Of a stretch of DNA of 64,000 bases, positions 10,998 through 21,662 are shown piece after piece. The stretch is from Thecaphora thlaspeos (lineage: Eukaryota > Basidiomycota > Ustilaginomycetes > Urocystidales > Glomosporiaceae). How positions within the stretch are numbered: position 1 is the stretch's first letter; every line of letters starts with the position of its first letter. The notes under the pieces were generated by a model. The model saw only the letters and a program-made list of their open reading frames with translations. It was not told the DNA's origin and made no database searches. Position numbers and translations under genes: made by a program. The DNA is taken from positions 434,001-498,000 of the forward strand of contig UWYS01000006.1 in assembly GCA_900291925.1 (NCBI GenBank). The letters are read 5' to 3'.

Positions 10998-11317
10998 ACC
11001 GGCCGTTTGTCTGGCTTCTCGAGGCGAATCGGCCGGTGTGGAATTTCCAGCAGTCACGCAGCCAGCCAAGTTTCGCTGCGCCGCCCCTCGCACCTTGATC
11101 GCCTCGTCCACCTGCACCACCACCACCACCATCGTCATCCTCCCCCATCATCCTTCCACCCACCGGCTTTCCCCTCATACACGGCCGCCATTTGTCGAGC
11201 TTTTTCGGACCGCTTCTCAAACGCCAACTCACCCCCTTGGCGCCCCAAGCTACCGCTGCTACCGCTGCTGCTGTTGCTCCTCCTCCTCCTCCTCGATTGT
11301 CGTCAACTCAGGCTCCC
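10750..11317. promoter_or_regulatory. Divergent promoter region between the Nudix and PP2C genes
   Basis: This 568-nt spacer contains a long CT tract (10965-10994) and, nearer the PP2C start, CAC/CAT- and CTC-rich leader sequence. The PP2C frame stays open upstream of its ATG only by using a TTG codon at 11192, so no extension is called. Confidence 0.5.
10965..10994. repeat. (CT)15 microsatellite in a divergent promoter
   Basis: A perfect 30-nt CT tract. On the + strand it is a polypyrimidine element upstream of the PP2C gene. On the - strand it is a GA tract upstream of the Nudix gene. Confidence 0.95.
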
Positions 11318-13624
11318 ATGGTCGCCCCCAGGTTCCTGAGCGGCTGCTCGCTAGGACGTTTACGCATCCCGCCACACTCGTCTTCGCGCGCTCCGCTCTT
11401 CTTCACTTCCAGCGCCACCCAGCGATCCAGCTCGCCCCACCGCCCTCGCCTCCCCGCCCTCGCCCGCAACGTCCCCAGCACCTCCAAAGCCTTCTCAACC
11501 TCCACCCCTTCTTCGCGCCCCTCGAGCTCAAAGCAGCAGTGGAAGCCACCCGCACCCTCCGCCTCCGCCTATCAGAAGCAGAGCCGCAAGGAGTGGGTCC
11601 TCGTTGGCGTCGCCGGTTCCGCCGCCGCAGTCGGCAGCTGGTACTACTGGTCCAACATCCGCCCCAGGCATCAGGCCGCCAAGAAGGCCAGCCTCGTCGA
11701 GTCTCGCCCCTTCTCTCTCACCGCAGACGTCCGCACCTCATTCTCCATCCCTGTCCGCAACGCCCAGGTAGGCGGACCCACGACCAAGGTGATCACCACA
11801 CTCTCGTCGACCGAGGTCGACCGGCGCCTCACAGAGAATGAGAGGAGCACGCGTGTCGACCGCCCCGCTGGTGCATGCCTCGTCGCACGCTACGACACAA
11901 ATAGTGTAGCATCCAACGATCCGATCGAGGATAAGCGCGCAGAGGTCATCGTCGAGCGCGATCGGGGCGTAGCAGAGTGCGACACGCCGAGCGACATCAG
12001 CGGCAGGGATGGCGCTAAGGCCGCTGTCGGCGTCACCGTGAGCACCGAGGAGGCTCAGGCGCAGATTGCGGGCCAGCCGGCCAAGGGTGACCTCTGCTTC
12101 TTTGCCGTCATGGACGGCCACGCTGGCTACCACACCTCGACCCTGCTCTCGCAGAAGCTCATTGCCTTCGTCGCGCTTGAACTCGACAAGGTCTTCCGCG
12201 AGGCTGGCGAATACGGCGAGTTGGCCAAGGCGAAGGCGGCGATGCCCTCGAAACTGTGGCGGTCCATTTTTGGCGGGCCGGCCCACGTCGCCAGTACCGG
12301 CGGCCTCGACGGTGACCCAGAGGTGATCAAGCGCGCCATCGCCAAGGCGTTCCGGAGCCTCGACAAGGAGATCGTTAATACGCCCGTCGAGCTGCTCAAG
12401 GAGTATGAGCTGAGCCTTGCCACTACTTCGTCGAGTTCCGCCTCGCCCGCCTCGCCGTCGCGCATCACGGGTGGAAGCGGAGGAGCCTCGGGAACGCGCT
12501 CGCTCTCGTCGCTGGCGCACAGCATCTTCCCGTCTTCCTCCAACGCGAGCTTCACCGCGACGCAGAAGTCAGCGTACGAGAGCATCCTGCCTGCGCTGAG
12601 CGGCAGCTGTGCGTTGCTCACCTACGTCGACAGCGCGCGTGAGGACGTCTACGTCGCCTGCACGGGCGACAGCCGGGCGATCGCAGGCTACTGGGACGAA
12701 AAGGCGGGCAAGTGGGAGGTCGAGGCGCTGAGCGTTGACCAGACGGGGCGCAACCTGGACGAGGTCAAGCGCATGAAGGCCGAACACCCGGCTTCGGAGT
12801 CGGAGCACGTCATCATACGAGGGCGCGTCCTCGGCGGGTTGGAGCCGACGCGGGCCTTTGGCGATGCGCGCTACAAGTGGGACAGGGACCTCCAGGGCAG
12901 GCTGTACGATGCCTTCCTCCCAGGCGGTCGGGCCTCTACACGCGGTCCTCCTCGAGGTCTCGAGACACCACCTTACGTCACGGCCAACCCGATGGTCGAA
13001 TGGCGACGTGTGGGCGCGTCGTCTTCCTCGCCGAGCCGCGAGCTGCGTTTCGTCGTCATGGCCACTGACGGGCTGTGGGACATGGTTTCGAACGAGGAAG
13101 TCGTCGGTCTGGTTGCGGGCCACCTGGCGGGGGTCAAGGGTACCATCCTAGCCACCGACCTACACCGACAATGCTTTGAAGCGAAGCAGCAGCCCAAGAG
13201 TCTGGGACAGATCGCCCAGGCCACACCGCAGCAGCAAAAACAACTGGCCGAGGCGAAACAGCATCCGCTCTCCAAAGGTCCGGAGGATCTAAAGGCCTTC
13301 ACCTTCCAGGATGATAACCTCTCGACGCACCTGATCCGCAACGCGCTCGGAGGCGCCAACCAGCAGAGGGTGAGCGGCCTACTCGCTATCCCCAGCCCAG
13401 AATCGAGGAGGTACAGGGACGACGTCACGGTCAACGTCATCCTCTTCAACTCGCCCAGAGCGAAGACAACAACGACGACGGGAAAGACGACGGGAGCAGC
13501 GGCGACGGCGGCGGGAGATGCAGAGAAGGACGTCTTGGAGGACAAAGAGGTCACACCGCAGGCTGCGTCGCTACCCAACTTGACACAGCACGGCCAACAG
13601 CCGCCACCCAAGTCGAAGCTGTAG
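11318..13624 (+). CDS. Mitochondrial PP2C-type phosphatase (PTC5/pyruvate dehydrogenase phosphatase-like)
   Basis: Single exon, 768 aa. The N-terminus is a strong mitochondrial presequence (many Arg and Ser, no acidic residues for ~80 residues). A membrane segment follows at about 92-113 (EWVLVGVAGSAAAVGSWYYW). The PP2C domain starts with the conserved VARYDTNSVASNDPIED. It carries the metal-binding block FFAVMDGHAGYHTS (DGH at 266-268), then VYVACTGDSRAIAG, RVLGGLEPTRAFGDARYKW, VVMATDGLWDMVSNEEVVGL and finally YRDDVTVNVILF. This is the metal-dependent Ser/Thr phosphatase fold, and the presequence plus anchor match yeast Ptc5, which reactivates pyruvate dehydrogenase. Ptc7 and other mitochondrial PP2Cs are alternatives. 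A Ser-rich insert and a Gln/Lys-rich tail are lineage additions. Confidence 0.85.
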   Translation: MVAPRFLSGCSLGRLRIPPHSSSRAPLFFTSSATQRSSSPHRPRLPALARNVPSTSKAFSTSTPSSRPSSSKQQWKPPAPSASAYQKQSRKEWVLVGVAGSAAAVGSWYYWSNIRPRHQAAKKASLVESRPFSLTADVRTSFSIPVRNAQVGGPTTKVITTLSSTEVDRRLTENERSTRVDRPAGACLVARYDTNSVASNDPIEDKRAEVIVERDRGVAECDTPSDISGRDGAKAAVGVTVSTEEAQAQIAGQPAKGDLCFFAVMDGHAGYHTSTLLSQKLIAFVALELDKVFREAGEYGELAKAKAAMPSKLWRSIFGGPAHVASTGGLDGDPEVIKRAIAKAFRSLDKEIVNTPVELLKEYELSLATTSSSSASPASPSRITGGSGGASGTRSLSSLAHSIFPSSSNASFTATQKSAYESILPALSGSCALLTYVDSAREDVYVACTGDSRAIAGYWDEKAGKWEVEALSVDQTGRNLDEVKRMKAEHPASESEHVIIRGRVLGGLEPTRAFGDARYKWDRDLQGRLYDAFLPGGRASTRGPPRGLETPPYVTANPMVEWRRVGASSSSPSRELRFVVMATDGLWDMVSNEEVVGLVAGHLAGVKGTILATDLHRQCFEAKQQPKSLGQIAQATPQQQKQLAEAKQHPLSKGPEDLKAFTFQDDNLSTHLIRNALGGANQQRVSGLLAIPSPESRRYRDDVTVNVILFNSPRAKTTTTTGKTTGAAATAAGDAEKDVLEDKEVTPQAASLPNLTQHGQQPPPKSKL

Positions 13625-13903
13625 AATAAGCGGAGGGACCCCCCCCCCTCCCCTCCCTTCTCCCCTTGGCTTTTCATTCCCTCTTCTCCTGTTCAATGGG
13701 CCTTGAGCATCCCTCTGGCCCAGGACGTACCGACCCTCTTCTTTCGGTGTACCATATGCCCTCGTCTAACAAGCAGGGAACTCTACCCATGCTCTTCCCA
13801 GCCGTTCTGTCGTCGAGACGAATCCTCTACATCCTACCTAAGCTTACTTCTCTTCTCTCCAAAACGCGCGATGCTATACAACCAAACGACGCCGACGCAT
13901 CAT

Positions 13904-16133
13904 CTACCTCCTCACCTCATCACCTTCCTCCTCGTCATCCAGCTGGGTAGCAACGGCGCGATATGCATTATGTCCTCTTACTGCGTCGTCTCCGAAGGTA
14001 TTCCCAACGTCACTGAGACTGACACCTTTCATATCTGGTAGTCTTCTGTATGTAAAGAACCAACTGGTAGCCGCTAAGATGGCGTAGATGGCAAAACTTC
14101 CACCTGGCGTGACGAGTTTGACGAGGTGTAGGAACGTTGATGAGATGAGCAGGTTTGATGTCCAGTCTGTGTGGTCCGATGGGGAGAGCAGATGTCGTGT
14201 CAGCTTTGCGGCACTCTCTATGAATGAATCAAAACAAGCAAGGAAACAAGCAAGACTTACTCGTCGCCGTTGCCAAAGCCGCTCCTACACTCCTCACCGG
14301 TCCGGCGAATACTTCACTCTGTATCAACCAAGGCAAGATGCCTAATCCGACCGCATAGGTAAGAGTGAAGAGGATCATCGCTACCAAGCTCGTGTAAGCC
14401 CACCCTCCTGCTCTTTCTTCTTCCGCTGCGGCGGCGGCGGCGGATGGAGTTCCAGAAGCGGGAGCATTGTCGGCCATGCTGAGGCTAAAGCTGAGGAGGA
14501 CGAGGGAGACGGTCGTCCCGAATGTGGCCCAGAGGAGCAACTTGCGGCGGCCGATACGATCGACGAAGCGCAACCCTAGCGCTGTGCCCAGACAGTTGGA
14601 GATGGCGATGCCCAAAGCGGCGGCGTTCGGGTTCGAGACGAAGCCGGCCATGAGGAGGAGACGGCTGCTGAAGTACATCAGCTAGAGGGCGGTGGAGGGT
14701 CGAGGCAGTGGGATAGATGATAGGAGAAAGAGGAAGGCGTGTTATTAGTGTTCTCATTCCTAGCTGTGTTTGGCTCCTGCCCAGAGCTACGGCGAGACTT
14801 ACCGAGTTGAAGCCGACCATCTGCGGACGAAATGATGCAAGAACGACAATGATCTCTTCCAATCGTCAGTGCATCGACAAGGATACGACATGGAGGCTCT
14901 GCAGTACGTCGCCAACGTTGACCCCACCAATGCCACTCACCTGCTGGAAGAATTGCAGCCCGCAAGCGAGGATGAGCGCGCGGCGGTTACTCGGCTTGTT
15001 CCAGAGAAGTCTGAGCTTGCTCTTGGCCTCCTTGACCTTGGGCGCGGCATTCGACAGGATCCGTGGCGCGACGACAGCAGCAGCACCGAGAGCTCCACCC
15101 AGCCTCGACGCGCCTCGCCCCTCAACATCCGCCTCGCCGCCATGTCGTCCGCCATCGTCCTCGGATACCTGACTAGTGGTCCCCCTCATGCTCTTCTCGA
15201 TCCTCTCGATCTCGGCATCGACATCCGCATTGATCACGGTCGGGTAGATCCTCTGTAATACCCTGCGCGCCTGCGCAATCCTACCTCTCGCCACGAGCCA
15301 CCTCGGCGATTCGTCAAGGTAGAAGAGCCCGACCATCTGGAAGATGGCGGGCGTGCCTGCGATCAGTGCCATCCACCTCCAGCCCATGGTGACGTTATAC
15401 AGGGCCGCATTGATGCTATATGCTATCACCTGACCAAAGGTGACGAGAACGCTGTTGATCCCGACGATTCGGCCGCGGACGGCGGTGGGCGCGACTTCGG
15501 CGAGGTAGGTGGGGACGACCATGCTAGCCATGCCGACGCCTAGCCCGACCAAAATGCGGCCGAGAACGAGTTCGCGAACCACCTGCGAGGCAGACTGCTC
15601 GATGGAGCCGAGCAGGAAGAGGACCGACGCGGCGATCATGACCTGTTGAAGCGGGGATCAGACGATAGAGTTTCCAGGATGTCAGCCTCAGTGCCCCGGG
15701 CCAGATGTCGTAGCGCAATAGCGGATTGGATGGGGGCGGGGCGATCGATAGTACTCACCTTCTTTCTTCCCGCCCAGTCCGCCATCCTACCCGCTGCGAC
15801 CGCGCCGACAATGGCGCCGACAGTGGTAGCACTGACGATCAGCTCCTGCTCGCCCTCGGACAGCTCATGGCCCAGATCGCCGTGTATCGCGACCAGCATC
15901 CCGCTCGCTACGCCCGTGTCCATACCAAACTGCAGCCCACCCAGCGTAGCGACCGCGACGATTTTGGTAAGGTACGACGCCGAGCTAGGATAGCTCTCAT
16001 CTAGCGCGCAGCCTTCTGGTCCATCCTGATCGTCGTCCGCCGCGTCGCTGCCCGTTGTGGCGTAGACTGCGTTCTCGTGCGATCCGCCAGCGCGGTCTCG
16101 GTTCAGACGGACACTCTCTGCGCTGCTGCTCAT
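13904..16133 (-). CDS. MFS sugar transporter, myo-inositol (ITR) type
   Basis: Five exons: 16133-15759, 15642-14941, 14820-14803, 14681-14261 and 14166-13904 (592 aa). Phases agree and donors are GTGAGT or GTAAGT. It is a 12-helix major facilitator sugar porter. Signatures are FGMDTGVASGMLVAI in helix 1, ADWAGRKK in loop 2-3, VVPTYLAEVAPTAVRGRIVG, LDESPRWLVARGR, LQFFQQMVGFNSLMYFSSR, RIGRRKLL and the C-terminal WFFTYRRLPDMKGVSLSDVG. The third exon is only 18 nt and supplies MVGFNS, the conserved helix-7 segment. The loop 2-3 and helix 4 sequences resemble yeast Itr1/Itr2 more than hexose carriers, but the substrate is inferred. An acidic N-terminal tail of ~75 residues and a central loop rich in Gly and Asp are cytosolic. 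The start is the only in-frame ATG before the first helix. Confidence 0.88.
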
Positions 16134-17074
16134 TACAGCAGCTCCATGCGCTGTGAAACGTTTCGAAGAGGACGATGACGTCGAATATGGCGTGTGCGTG
16201 GAAGGGGCAAAGGGGCCGCCGCTCGTAGGGACTTCCGAGGCCGGCGTGGCGAAGTCGTCCAGCTCTATGCTCGAGGCGGTCGACGAGGTGAGCGTAAACG
16301 AGAATATGGGGATCGAGTAGGGAGTTTGACCTTGTGCCGTCGACGGAATGGTGGCGAGGCGCTGCTCCTGCAGCCGGGAAAGAGGTAGGCGGGCGAATCC
16401 GCAGATCGGGTGTCGGGGTGGAGGTGGCTGCTCTCGAGTTGAGCGACGCAAGGCGGATTGAGGCGGAAGCGTCTTCGAGAGAGTTGAGAGCTTGCTTGCG
16501 CGTCTGATGGATTGTAAAGGGGAAAGACTGCGTCGCTGGAGAGGCCGCTTATGAGTGTGAGGATAGAGCAAAGAGATGAAGTGAGCCGTGGTTGCTCGCA
16601 AGGTGGGATGGGTGGCAGAGGGGAGCAGAGCGGCCGCGGCCGGGTGGTCCGTGCAGCGGCGCAGCTCGGCCAGCGTCGCGTGGGCCCGCGTGGGCACGTG
16701 ACGTCTATCCCCGCATTCAAAGCCTCCGAACCGGACAGCCGCCAGCGACCAACCGCGCAGCCCTCGCGGCTATCGAGCCTGTGGCATACAGTCTCCATTC
16801 CACTGCAGTAGAGTGGTCTCCGAATGTCGCATCCAAGACCTGCCGTTTGAAGGTCGCCTAAGCGCGGCACACTCGTACCTCCTCTGACCGTAAAGCTGAC
16901 TGCAATCTGTTCCACATTCTCCTCACTTTCACACCATCACAAAGCAGCAACATGCATAGCGTGGTTCTACAGATCTCCATTAGCATCGGGAACGAAGCGA
17001 AGTCGTATTGCTACTGACCGAGACGGAAGTAGTCTGCTACAGATGCCGTCTCTCTGCAGGCGCGACCGACCGCT
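16134..17074. promoter_or_regulatory. Upstream region of the MFS transporter gene, downstream of SDH1
   Basis: A 941-nt spacer between two - strand genes. At 16695-16705 it contains a CACGTG E-box overlapping a TGACGTC half-CRE. The rest has a short CGGCCGCGGCCGGG block (about 16631-16644) and no supported ORF. The transporter frame is open upstream without an ATG and is not extended. Confidence 0.45.
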
Positions 17075-19359
17075 CTAGTACTGTCGCTTGAACGGCGGAA
17101 CAGGCTTGCACTCGGCCTCGTCCAGCGTCGTGCTGACGACCTTGCGATAGTCGAGCTTGACCTTGTCGTTCTGTCCCTGCTGATACGAGAGCGTGTGCTT
17201 CATCCACTTCTCGTCATCACTGTTACAGTCGAGGGAGAAAGAGGTCCAAGAACACAGATGAAGTGTAAAGTCAGAATATATGCTCCCCTCGTCATCGACA
17301 AAGCTTGTAGTCATGGCCATGGGGGCCGTCACTCACCGGTCGGGGAAGTCCTCGCGGGCGTGTGCGCCTCTCGACTCCTCACGGGCGGCGGCCGAGTGCA
17401 TCGTCTGGGTGGCGCAGGTGAGCAGGTTCTTGAGCTCGAGCGTCTCGACCAGGTCCGAGTTCCAGATCATCGATCGGTCCTGGATGCCGACCTCAGGGTA
17501 GCTGTCGTAAACCTTGTCAATCTTCTCGACACCCTCGTCGAGCGTCGACTTGGTGCGGAAGACGGCAGCGTCGCTCTGCATCACGCGCTGCATCTCGTTG
17601 CGGATCTGGGCCGTGGGCTTGGAGCCGTTGGCGTTGCGCGTCCAGTCGAGGTCGTTGATCGTCTTGGCGCCGCCATCGCCCTTGAGCTCCTTGTGCGGCT
17701 TGCCGGGCGAGAGGTTCTCCTTGATGTGGTTGGCGCAAGCACGGCCAAAGACGACAATGTCGAGCAGCGAGTTGGCACCGAGGCGGTTGGCACCGTGGAC
17801 CGAGACACAGGCCGTCTCGCCGGCGGCGTACAGGCCAGGGACGATCTTGTCCTCGCCGTCGGGGCCCTTGGTGATGACCTCTCCGGTGTACTTGGTCGGG
17901 ATACCACCCATGTTGTAGTGGACCGTTGGCAGGACGGGGATGGGTTCCTTGGTGACGTCGACACCGGCGAAAATGGCAGCGGTCTCCGAGATACCGGGGA
18001 GACGCTCGTGGAGGACCTCTGGGGGCAGGTGGGAGAGCTGCAGGTAGACGTGGTCCTTGTCCGGGCCGACACCACGTCCCTCGCGGATCTCGATCGTCAT
18101 CGAGCGCGAGACAACGTCACGCGAGGCCAGATCCTTGGCGGTGGGTGCGTATCGCTCCATGAAGCGCTCGCCCTCCGAGTTGAGCAGGTATCCTCCCTCT
18201 CCGCGCGAGCCCTCGGTGATTAGGCAGCCGGCACCGTAGATACCGGTGGGGTGGAACTGGACAAACTCGAGGTCCTGGAGCGGGAGCCCGGCGCGCGAGA
18301 TCATGGCCATGCCGTCACCGGTGCAGGTATGGGCACTGGTGGCCGAGAAGTAGGCTTTTCCGTATCCTCCGGTGGCGAGGACGGTCTTGTGCGAGCGAAA
18401 ACGGTGAATGGTGCCGTCCTCCATGTTGAGCGCCATCACACCGACGCACTCGCCGTCCTCCATGATCAGATCGAGGGCAAAGTACTCGATGAAGAAGTTG
18501 GTGTTGTGGCGAAGCGACTGACCGTAGAGAGTGTGCAGCATCGCGTGTCCGGTACGATCGGCGGCGGCGGCGCAGCGGTAGGCCTGTCCACCCTTGCCGT
18601 AGTTGAGCGACTGACCGCCGAACGCACGCTGGTAGATCTTGCCATCCTTGGTACGGGAGAAGGGCAGGCCGAAGTGCTCGAGCTCGATGACGGTTCGCGG
18701 CGCTTCGCGGCACATGTAGTGGATGGCGTCCTGGTCACCGAGCCAGTCAGAGCCCTTGACGGTGTCGTACATGTGCCACCTCCAGTCATCCTCGGTCACT
18801 GCGGTCGAAAGAGGCAAGAGGCGAGATGAGATCGAGGTAGATGATCAAGGCAGTCTCTGCTGCGACGAGAATCCGCCAGAGCATTCACGCTGCTGCACCG
18901 CAAGGCACTCACTGTTTCCGAGGGCGGCGTTGATACCACCCTGGGCGGCGACGGTGTGGGATCGGGTGGGGAAGAGCTTGGTGATGCAGGCAGTGTTAAG
19001 GCCGGCCTCGGCAAGACCGAACGCCGCTCGCAGACCGGAGCCACCAGCACCGACGACGACGGCATCGTACCTGTGAGGACGACATGGCAGGGGCGTACAA
19101 GAAGTCGTTGGACAGGATAATCAGCCAGCTGTGCTGAGTCGGTGGTACAGGGAAGCGTTGCCACAACTCACTCGTGGTCGATGATGGGGTATCCCTTGGC
19201 GGCGTCGAGAATCGAAGGTGCCTCCTTGGCACGGAGGGGCTGGGAAGCAATGACCCTTGATGCCGATGCGGTCGAGTGGAAGCCGGCCGACCTCTGGGCG
19301 ATGAGGCTCGAGGCAGGGGCGCGCGCCACGGCGCGGGAGAGCGACTTGGCAAAGACCAT
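17075..19359 (-). CDS. SDH1: SDH1, succinate dehydrogenase flavoprotein subunit
   Basis: Four exons: 19359-19172, 19070-18913, 18798-17337 and 17219-17075, giving 650 aa. All three donors are GTGAGT. This is the catalytic subunit of mitochondrial complex II, oxidising succinate to fumarate and passing electrons through covalently bound FAD. The presequence (~55 residues) is Arg/Ser/Ala-rich. The FAD-binding Rossmann motif is [13 protein letters not shown]. The FAD-attachment block is [11 protein letters not shown] (His101). Active-site sequences [20 protein letters not shown] and [13 protein letters not shown] follow, then [23 protein letters not shown]. The C-terminal domain ends [10 protein letters not shown]. 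Joining exons 2 and 3 creates the ATG codon of GNMTEDDW. No key residue is missing. It is divergent from KTI12. Confidence 0.97.
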
Positions 19360-20239
19360 GGCCGACGGGAAGCTGGTTAGGCCTCTTGCTGGTTTTGGGG
19401 CGAAGTGATGTTGGATATGCGGTGAGCGCGAAAGAAAGGTACGTGTATGCTAGCCTAGTGAAGCGGGCGGTGCTTTCTTCAGGTTGATATGTCGCTGCGG
19501 AAGGCGAAGGGGGTGTTTGGCGACGACGACGACGATATACAGATGGATGTAGTGACACTGGAGTGGCGTGGAGGGGGAAGGGGCGACGGGGGCTGCGCGC
19601 CGACGGCCTCGACAGCGAGCGGACGGACGGGCGTGTCTTTCGCGCGGCAGCCCCACGGCAAGCGCAGAAAAAGCAGGCAGCGCGCCCTGGCCCTCCCTCA
19701 TGTAATCAGGCGGCCCTCGCCGGTCCAAAGCGCGCCCGCCAGCCAGGAAGAAAAGGGCGAGTTCAAATTATAATTGCCCGTGCCTGAGCCCTTGAACGCG
19801 GCGACGCCAGACAAGTCGACGTCAACTTTTAGCCGCCTGCAAATGTCCCCCGAGAGATTAGAAAACGTCTAAATCAGAGGCATTGAGGTGTGCTTACAAA
19901 TGCCAGCGTTTCTAGTCGAGTGGCGGGCAGACGCGGGCGTTTGCTAAGCTCTCTCCCCTCCCCGCTAAAAAGGGTCCGGCCCGTCCCGGGCGACGCTGGC
20001 CAGCCATCCGCAAGCACCCGACCCGACGTGTTTACGTCAGCGTGACAGCTAAATGCGCTCGACGGGACTCGGAGAGGGTCTCGAGTTTCCACTCCGTCAG
20101 GAGGGCAGACTGCAGAAGATTTGAGGACCTCGCACACGCACCCTTTCGCCTTGCCTCTTCCTCTGTAATCACCGCTCTCGACTGTCCTCTCTTCACGCCG
20201 ACCTCGCAAGATCGATACAGACCGGCTGCAAAACCCATC
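19360..20239. promoter_or_regulatory. Divergent promoter region between SDH1 and KTI12
   Basis: An 880-nt spacer. Near the KTI12 side it holds TTACGTCA (20032-20039), a CRE/ATF-type element whose reverse complement is TGACGTAA. Several short ORFs here have no conserved features and are not called. Confidence 0.45.
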
Positions 20240-21486
20240 ATGGCGCTCGTCACCGTTTCGGGTCTACCTTCGTCCGGTCGTTCCATGCGTTCGCACCAGA
20301 TCAAGAAAGCGTTTGAAGAGCAAATCCGCAACGCCCCCTCGACCTTCAAGTCACAGCTGCCCCATCGCGTCGTCATCGTATCCGACGACGATATCCACAT
20401 CCCGCGTTCCGCCTATGCCTGTGCGTATCGCGTTTGGCCGCTGAGTGTATGCTTTGTCTTCGAACCAGGCACTCACATCGCCCTTCAGGCCCATCTTTGT
20501 AACGTCCAACTACAGCGCAACGATCCGAGAAGCCCGCACGAGCTTCTTACCTCTCCGCAGTGACCCGCGCTATGGGTAAAGATACCATAGTGATCGCAGA
20601 CGGTGGGGCCGGGCTCAACATCAAAGGGTTTCGCTATCAGCTATGGTGTGCGGCGCGCGAGGTCGGCGTCAAGTGTCTCACGGTAAGTGCGAGCATGGAA
20701 GCGAGTCAGGCAGCAGCGGTGCGTCCAAGTCTGGAAGGACAAGGTCTAAATCCCATCGTCGTCATCCTCCTTTCACAGGTCCACGTTCACGTTCCGCCAG
20801 CTCTCTGCACGTATTGGAACAACGTGCGACGCTCCTCGTCTCCAGACTCAAGCTACGACGACGACACCCTCACCTCTCTCTTCATGCGCTACGAAGAGCC
20901 CAACGCCATGACACGCTGGGACTCTCCGTTGTTCCTTCTTCCCTCTATCCTCCTTTCCTCCCCCGACTCGTCCACCATCACCCCATCCAACATCCAGACC
21001 GACCCCCTGCCCACTTCCGACCTGTGGGCAGCCGCGACGCAAGGATCCGCACACAAAGCGCCCGAAGTCGTCCAACCCACGCGCTCCACCACCACCTCCT
21101 ACCTATCTCTGCTCGAATCTTCCACCCGACACGTTCTTTCTCTCATCCTCGACCACACCGCGACGTTAGGTTTTCAACCTGGCTCTACCATACCCTTGAC
21201 GAGTCCGACTTTGCAAGGTCCCACGCAGCTGTACCTCACCATCCCCGGCGACAAACCGACCTTGGCTTCCTTGCAGAGACTCAGGAGACATTTCGTAAAA
21301 ATTCATAACGCTGGTAGCGCCGCTATCAACGAACTCGGTAACGCAGCGAGGGAGGAAGGCGGACATGTAGCGGGTTCGAATGTCGGTGTGGGAAAGGCTT
21401 CCAAGGGTCAGCCGGCCGCTGCTGCGGCGACGCCAGAGTACCTAGTCGCCAGGAGGTTTGTTGCGTGGCTCGAAGAGGCAATGTGA
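20240..21486 (+). CDS. KTI12: KTI12, Elongator-associated P-loop protein with an altered P-loop
   Basis: Three exons: 20240-20420, 20516-20682 and 20779-21486 (GTGCGT and GTAAGT donors), giving 351 aa. Kti12 binds tRNA and Elongator and is needed for wobble-uridine modification. Diagnostic blocks are the N-terminal P-loop, [28 protein letters not shown] (seen only after splicing), [63 protein letters not shown] and a C-terminal helix ending FVAWLEEAM. Two features deviate. The P-loop reads GLPSSGRS (residues 8-15), with Arg14 where the family has the Walker A lysine. The usual [13 protein letters not shown] is [16 protein letters not shown], lacking the Tyr. The rest is intact and the frame is open, so it is probably expressed. 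It is convergent with PRP5. Confidence 0.88.
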
Positions 21487-21662
21487 CGCTGTCCGCCAAC
21501 CTAATGCGCACACGTATTAGCTGTAATTGTGTCATCCTCATCTCTCTTCCCATCGAGATCGTCTGCGATCCACCGCTGGCCATCATCAACGACGTCTGGG
21601 GCGGCAGCAGCATTATGTTAGACATTCCTCTCGTCGTTGACGTCGAGACTGGAAGAGCCTTT

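Noticed and set aside
11192..11317. Upstream extension of the PP2C protein
   Set aside because: It would need a TTG start. The ATG at 11318 already gives a complete mitochondrial presequence.
15636..16697. N-terminal extension of the MFS transporter
   Set aside because: The frame is open to 16697 but contains no ATG before 16133. The upstream part is GTG-initiated and low complexity.
17195..18223. 342-codon ORF on the + strand opposite SDH1
   Set aside because: It mirrors the SDH1 exon in a GC-rich reading frame, with no conserved motif. Similar shadows opposite PRP5 (21866-22843, 23949-24845), the ArfGEF (30664-31608) and IRA (41486-42484) were rejected for the same reason.
20480..20574. 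An alternative KTI12 frame reading [16 protein letters not shown]
   Set aside because: It looks protein-like but runs into the wrong frame for [10 protein letters not shown]. Splicing GTGCGT to TACAG gives the family motif [13 protein letters not shown] in the correct frame instead.
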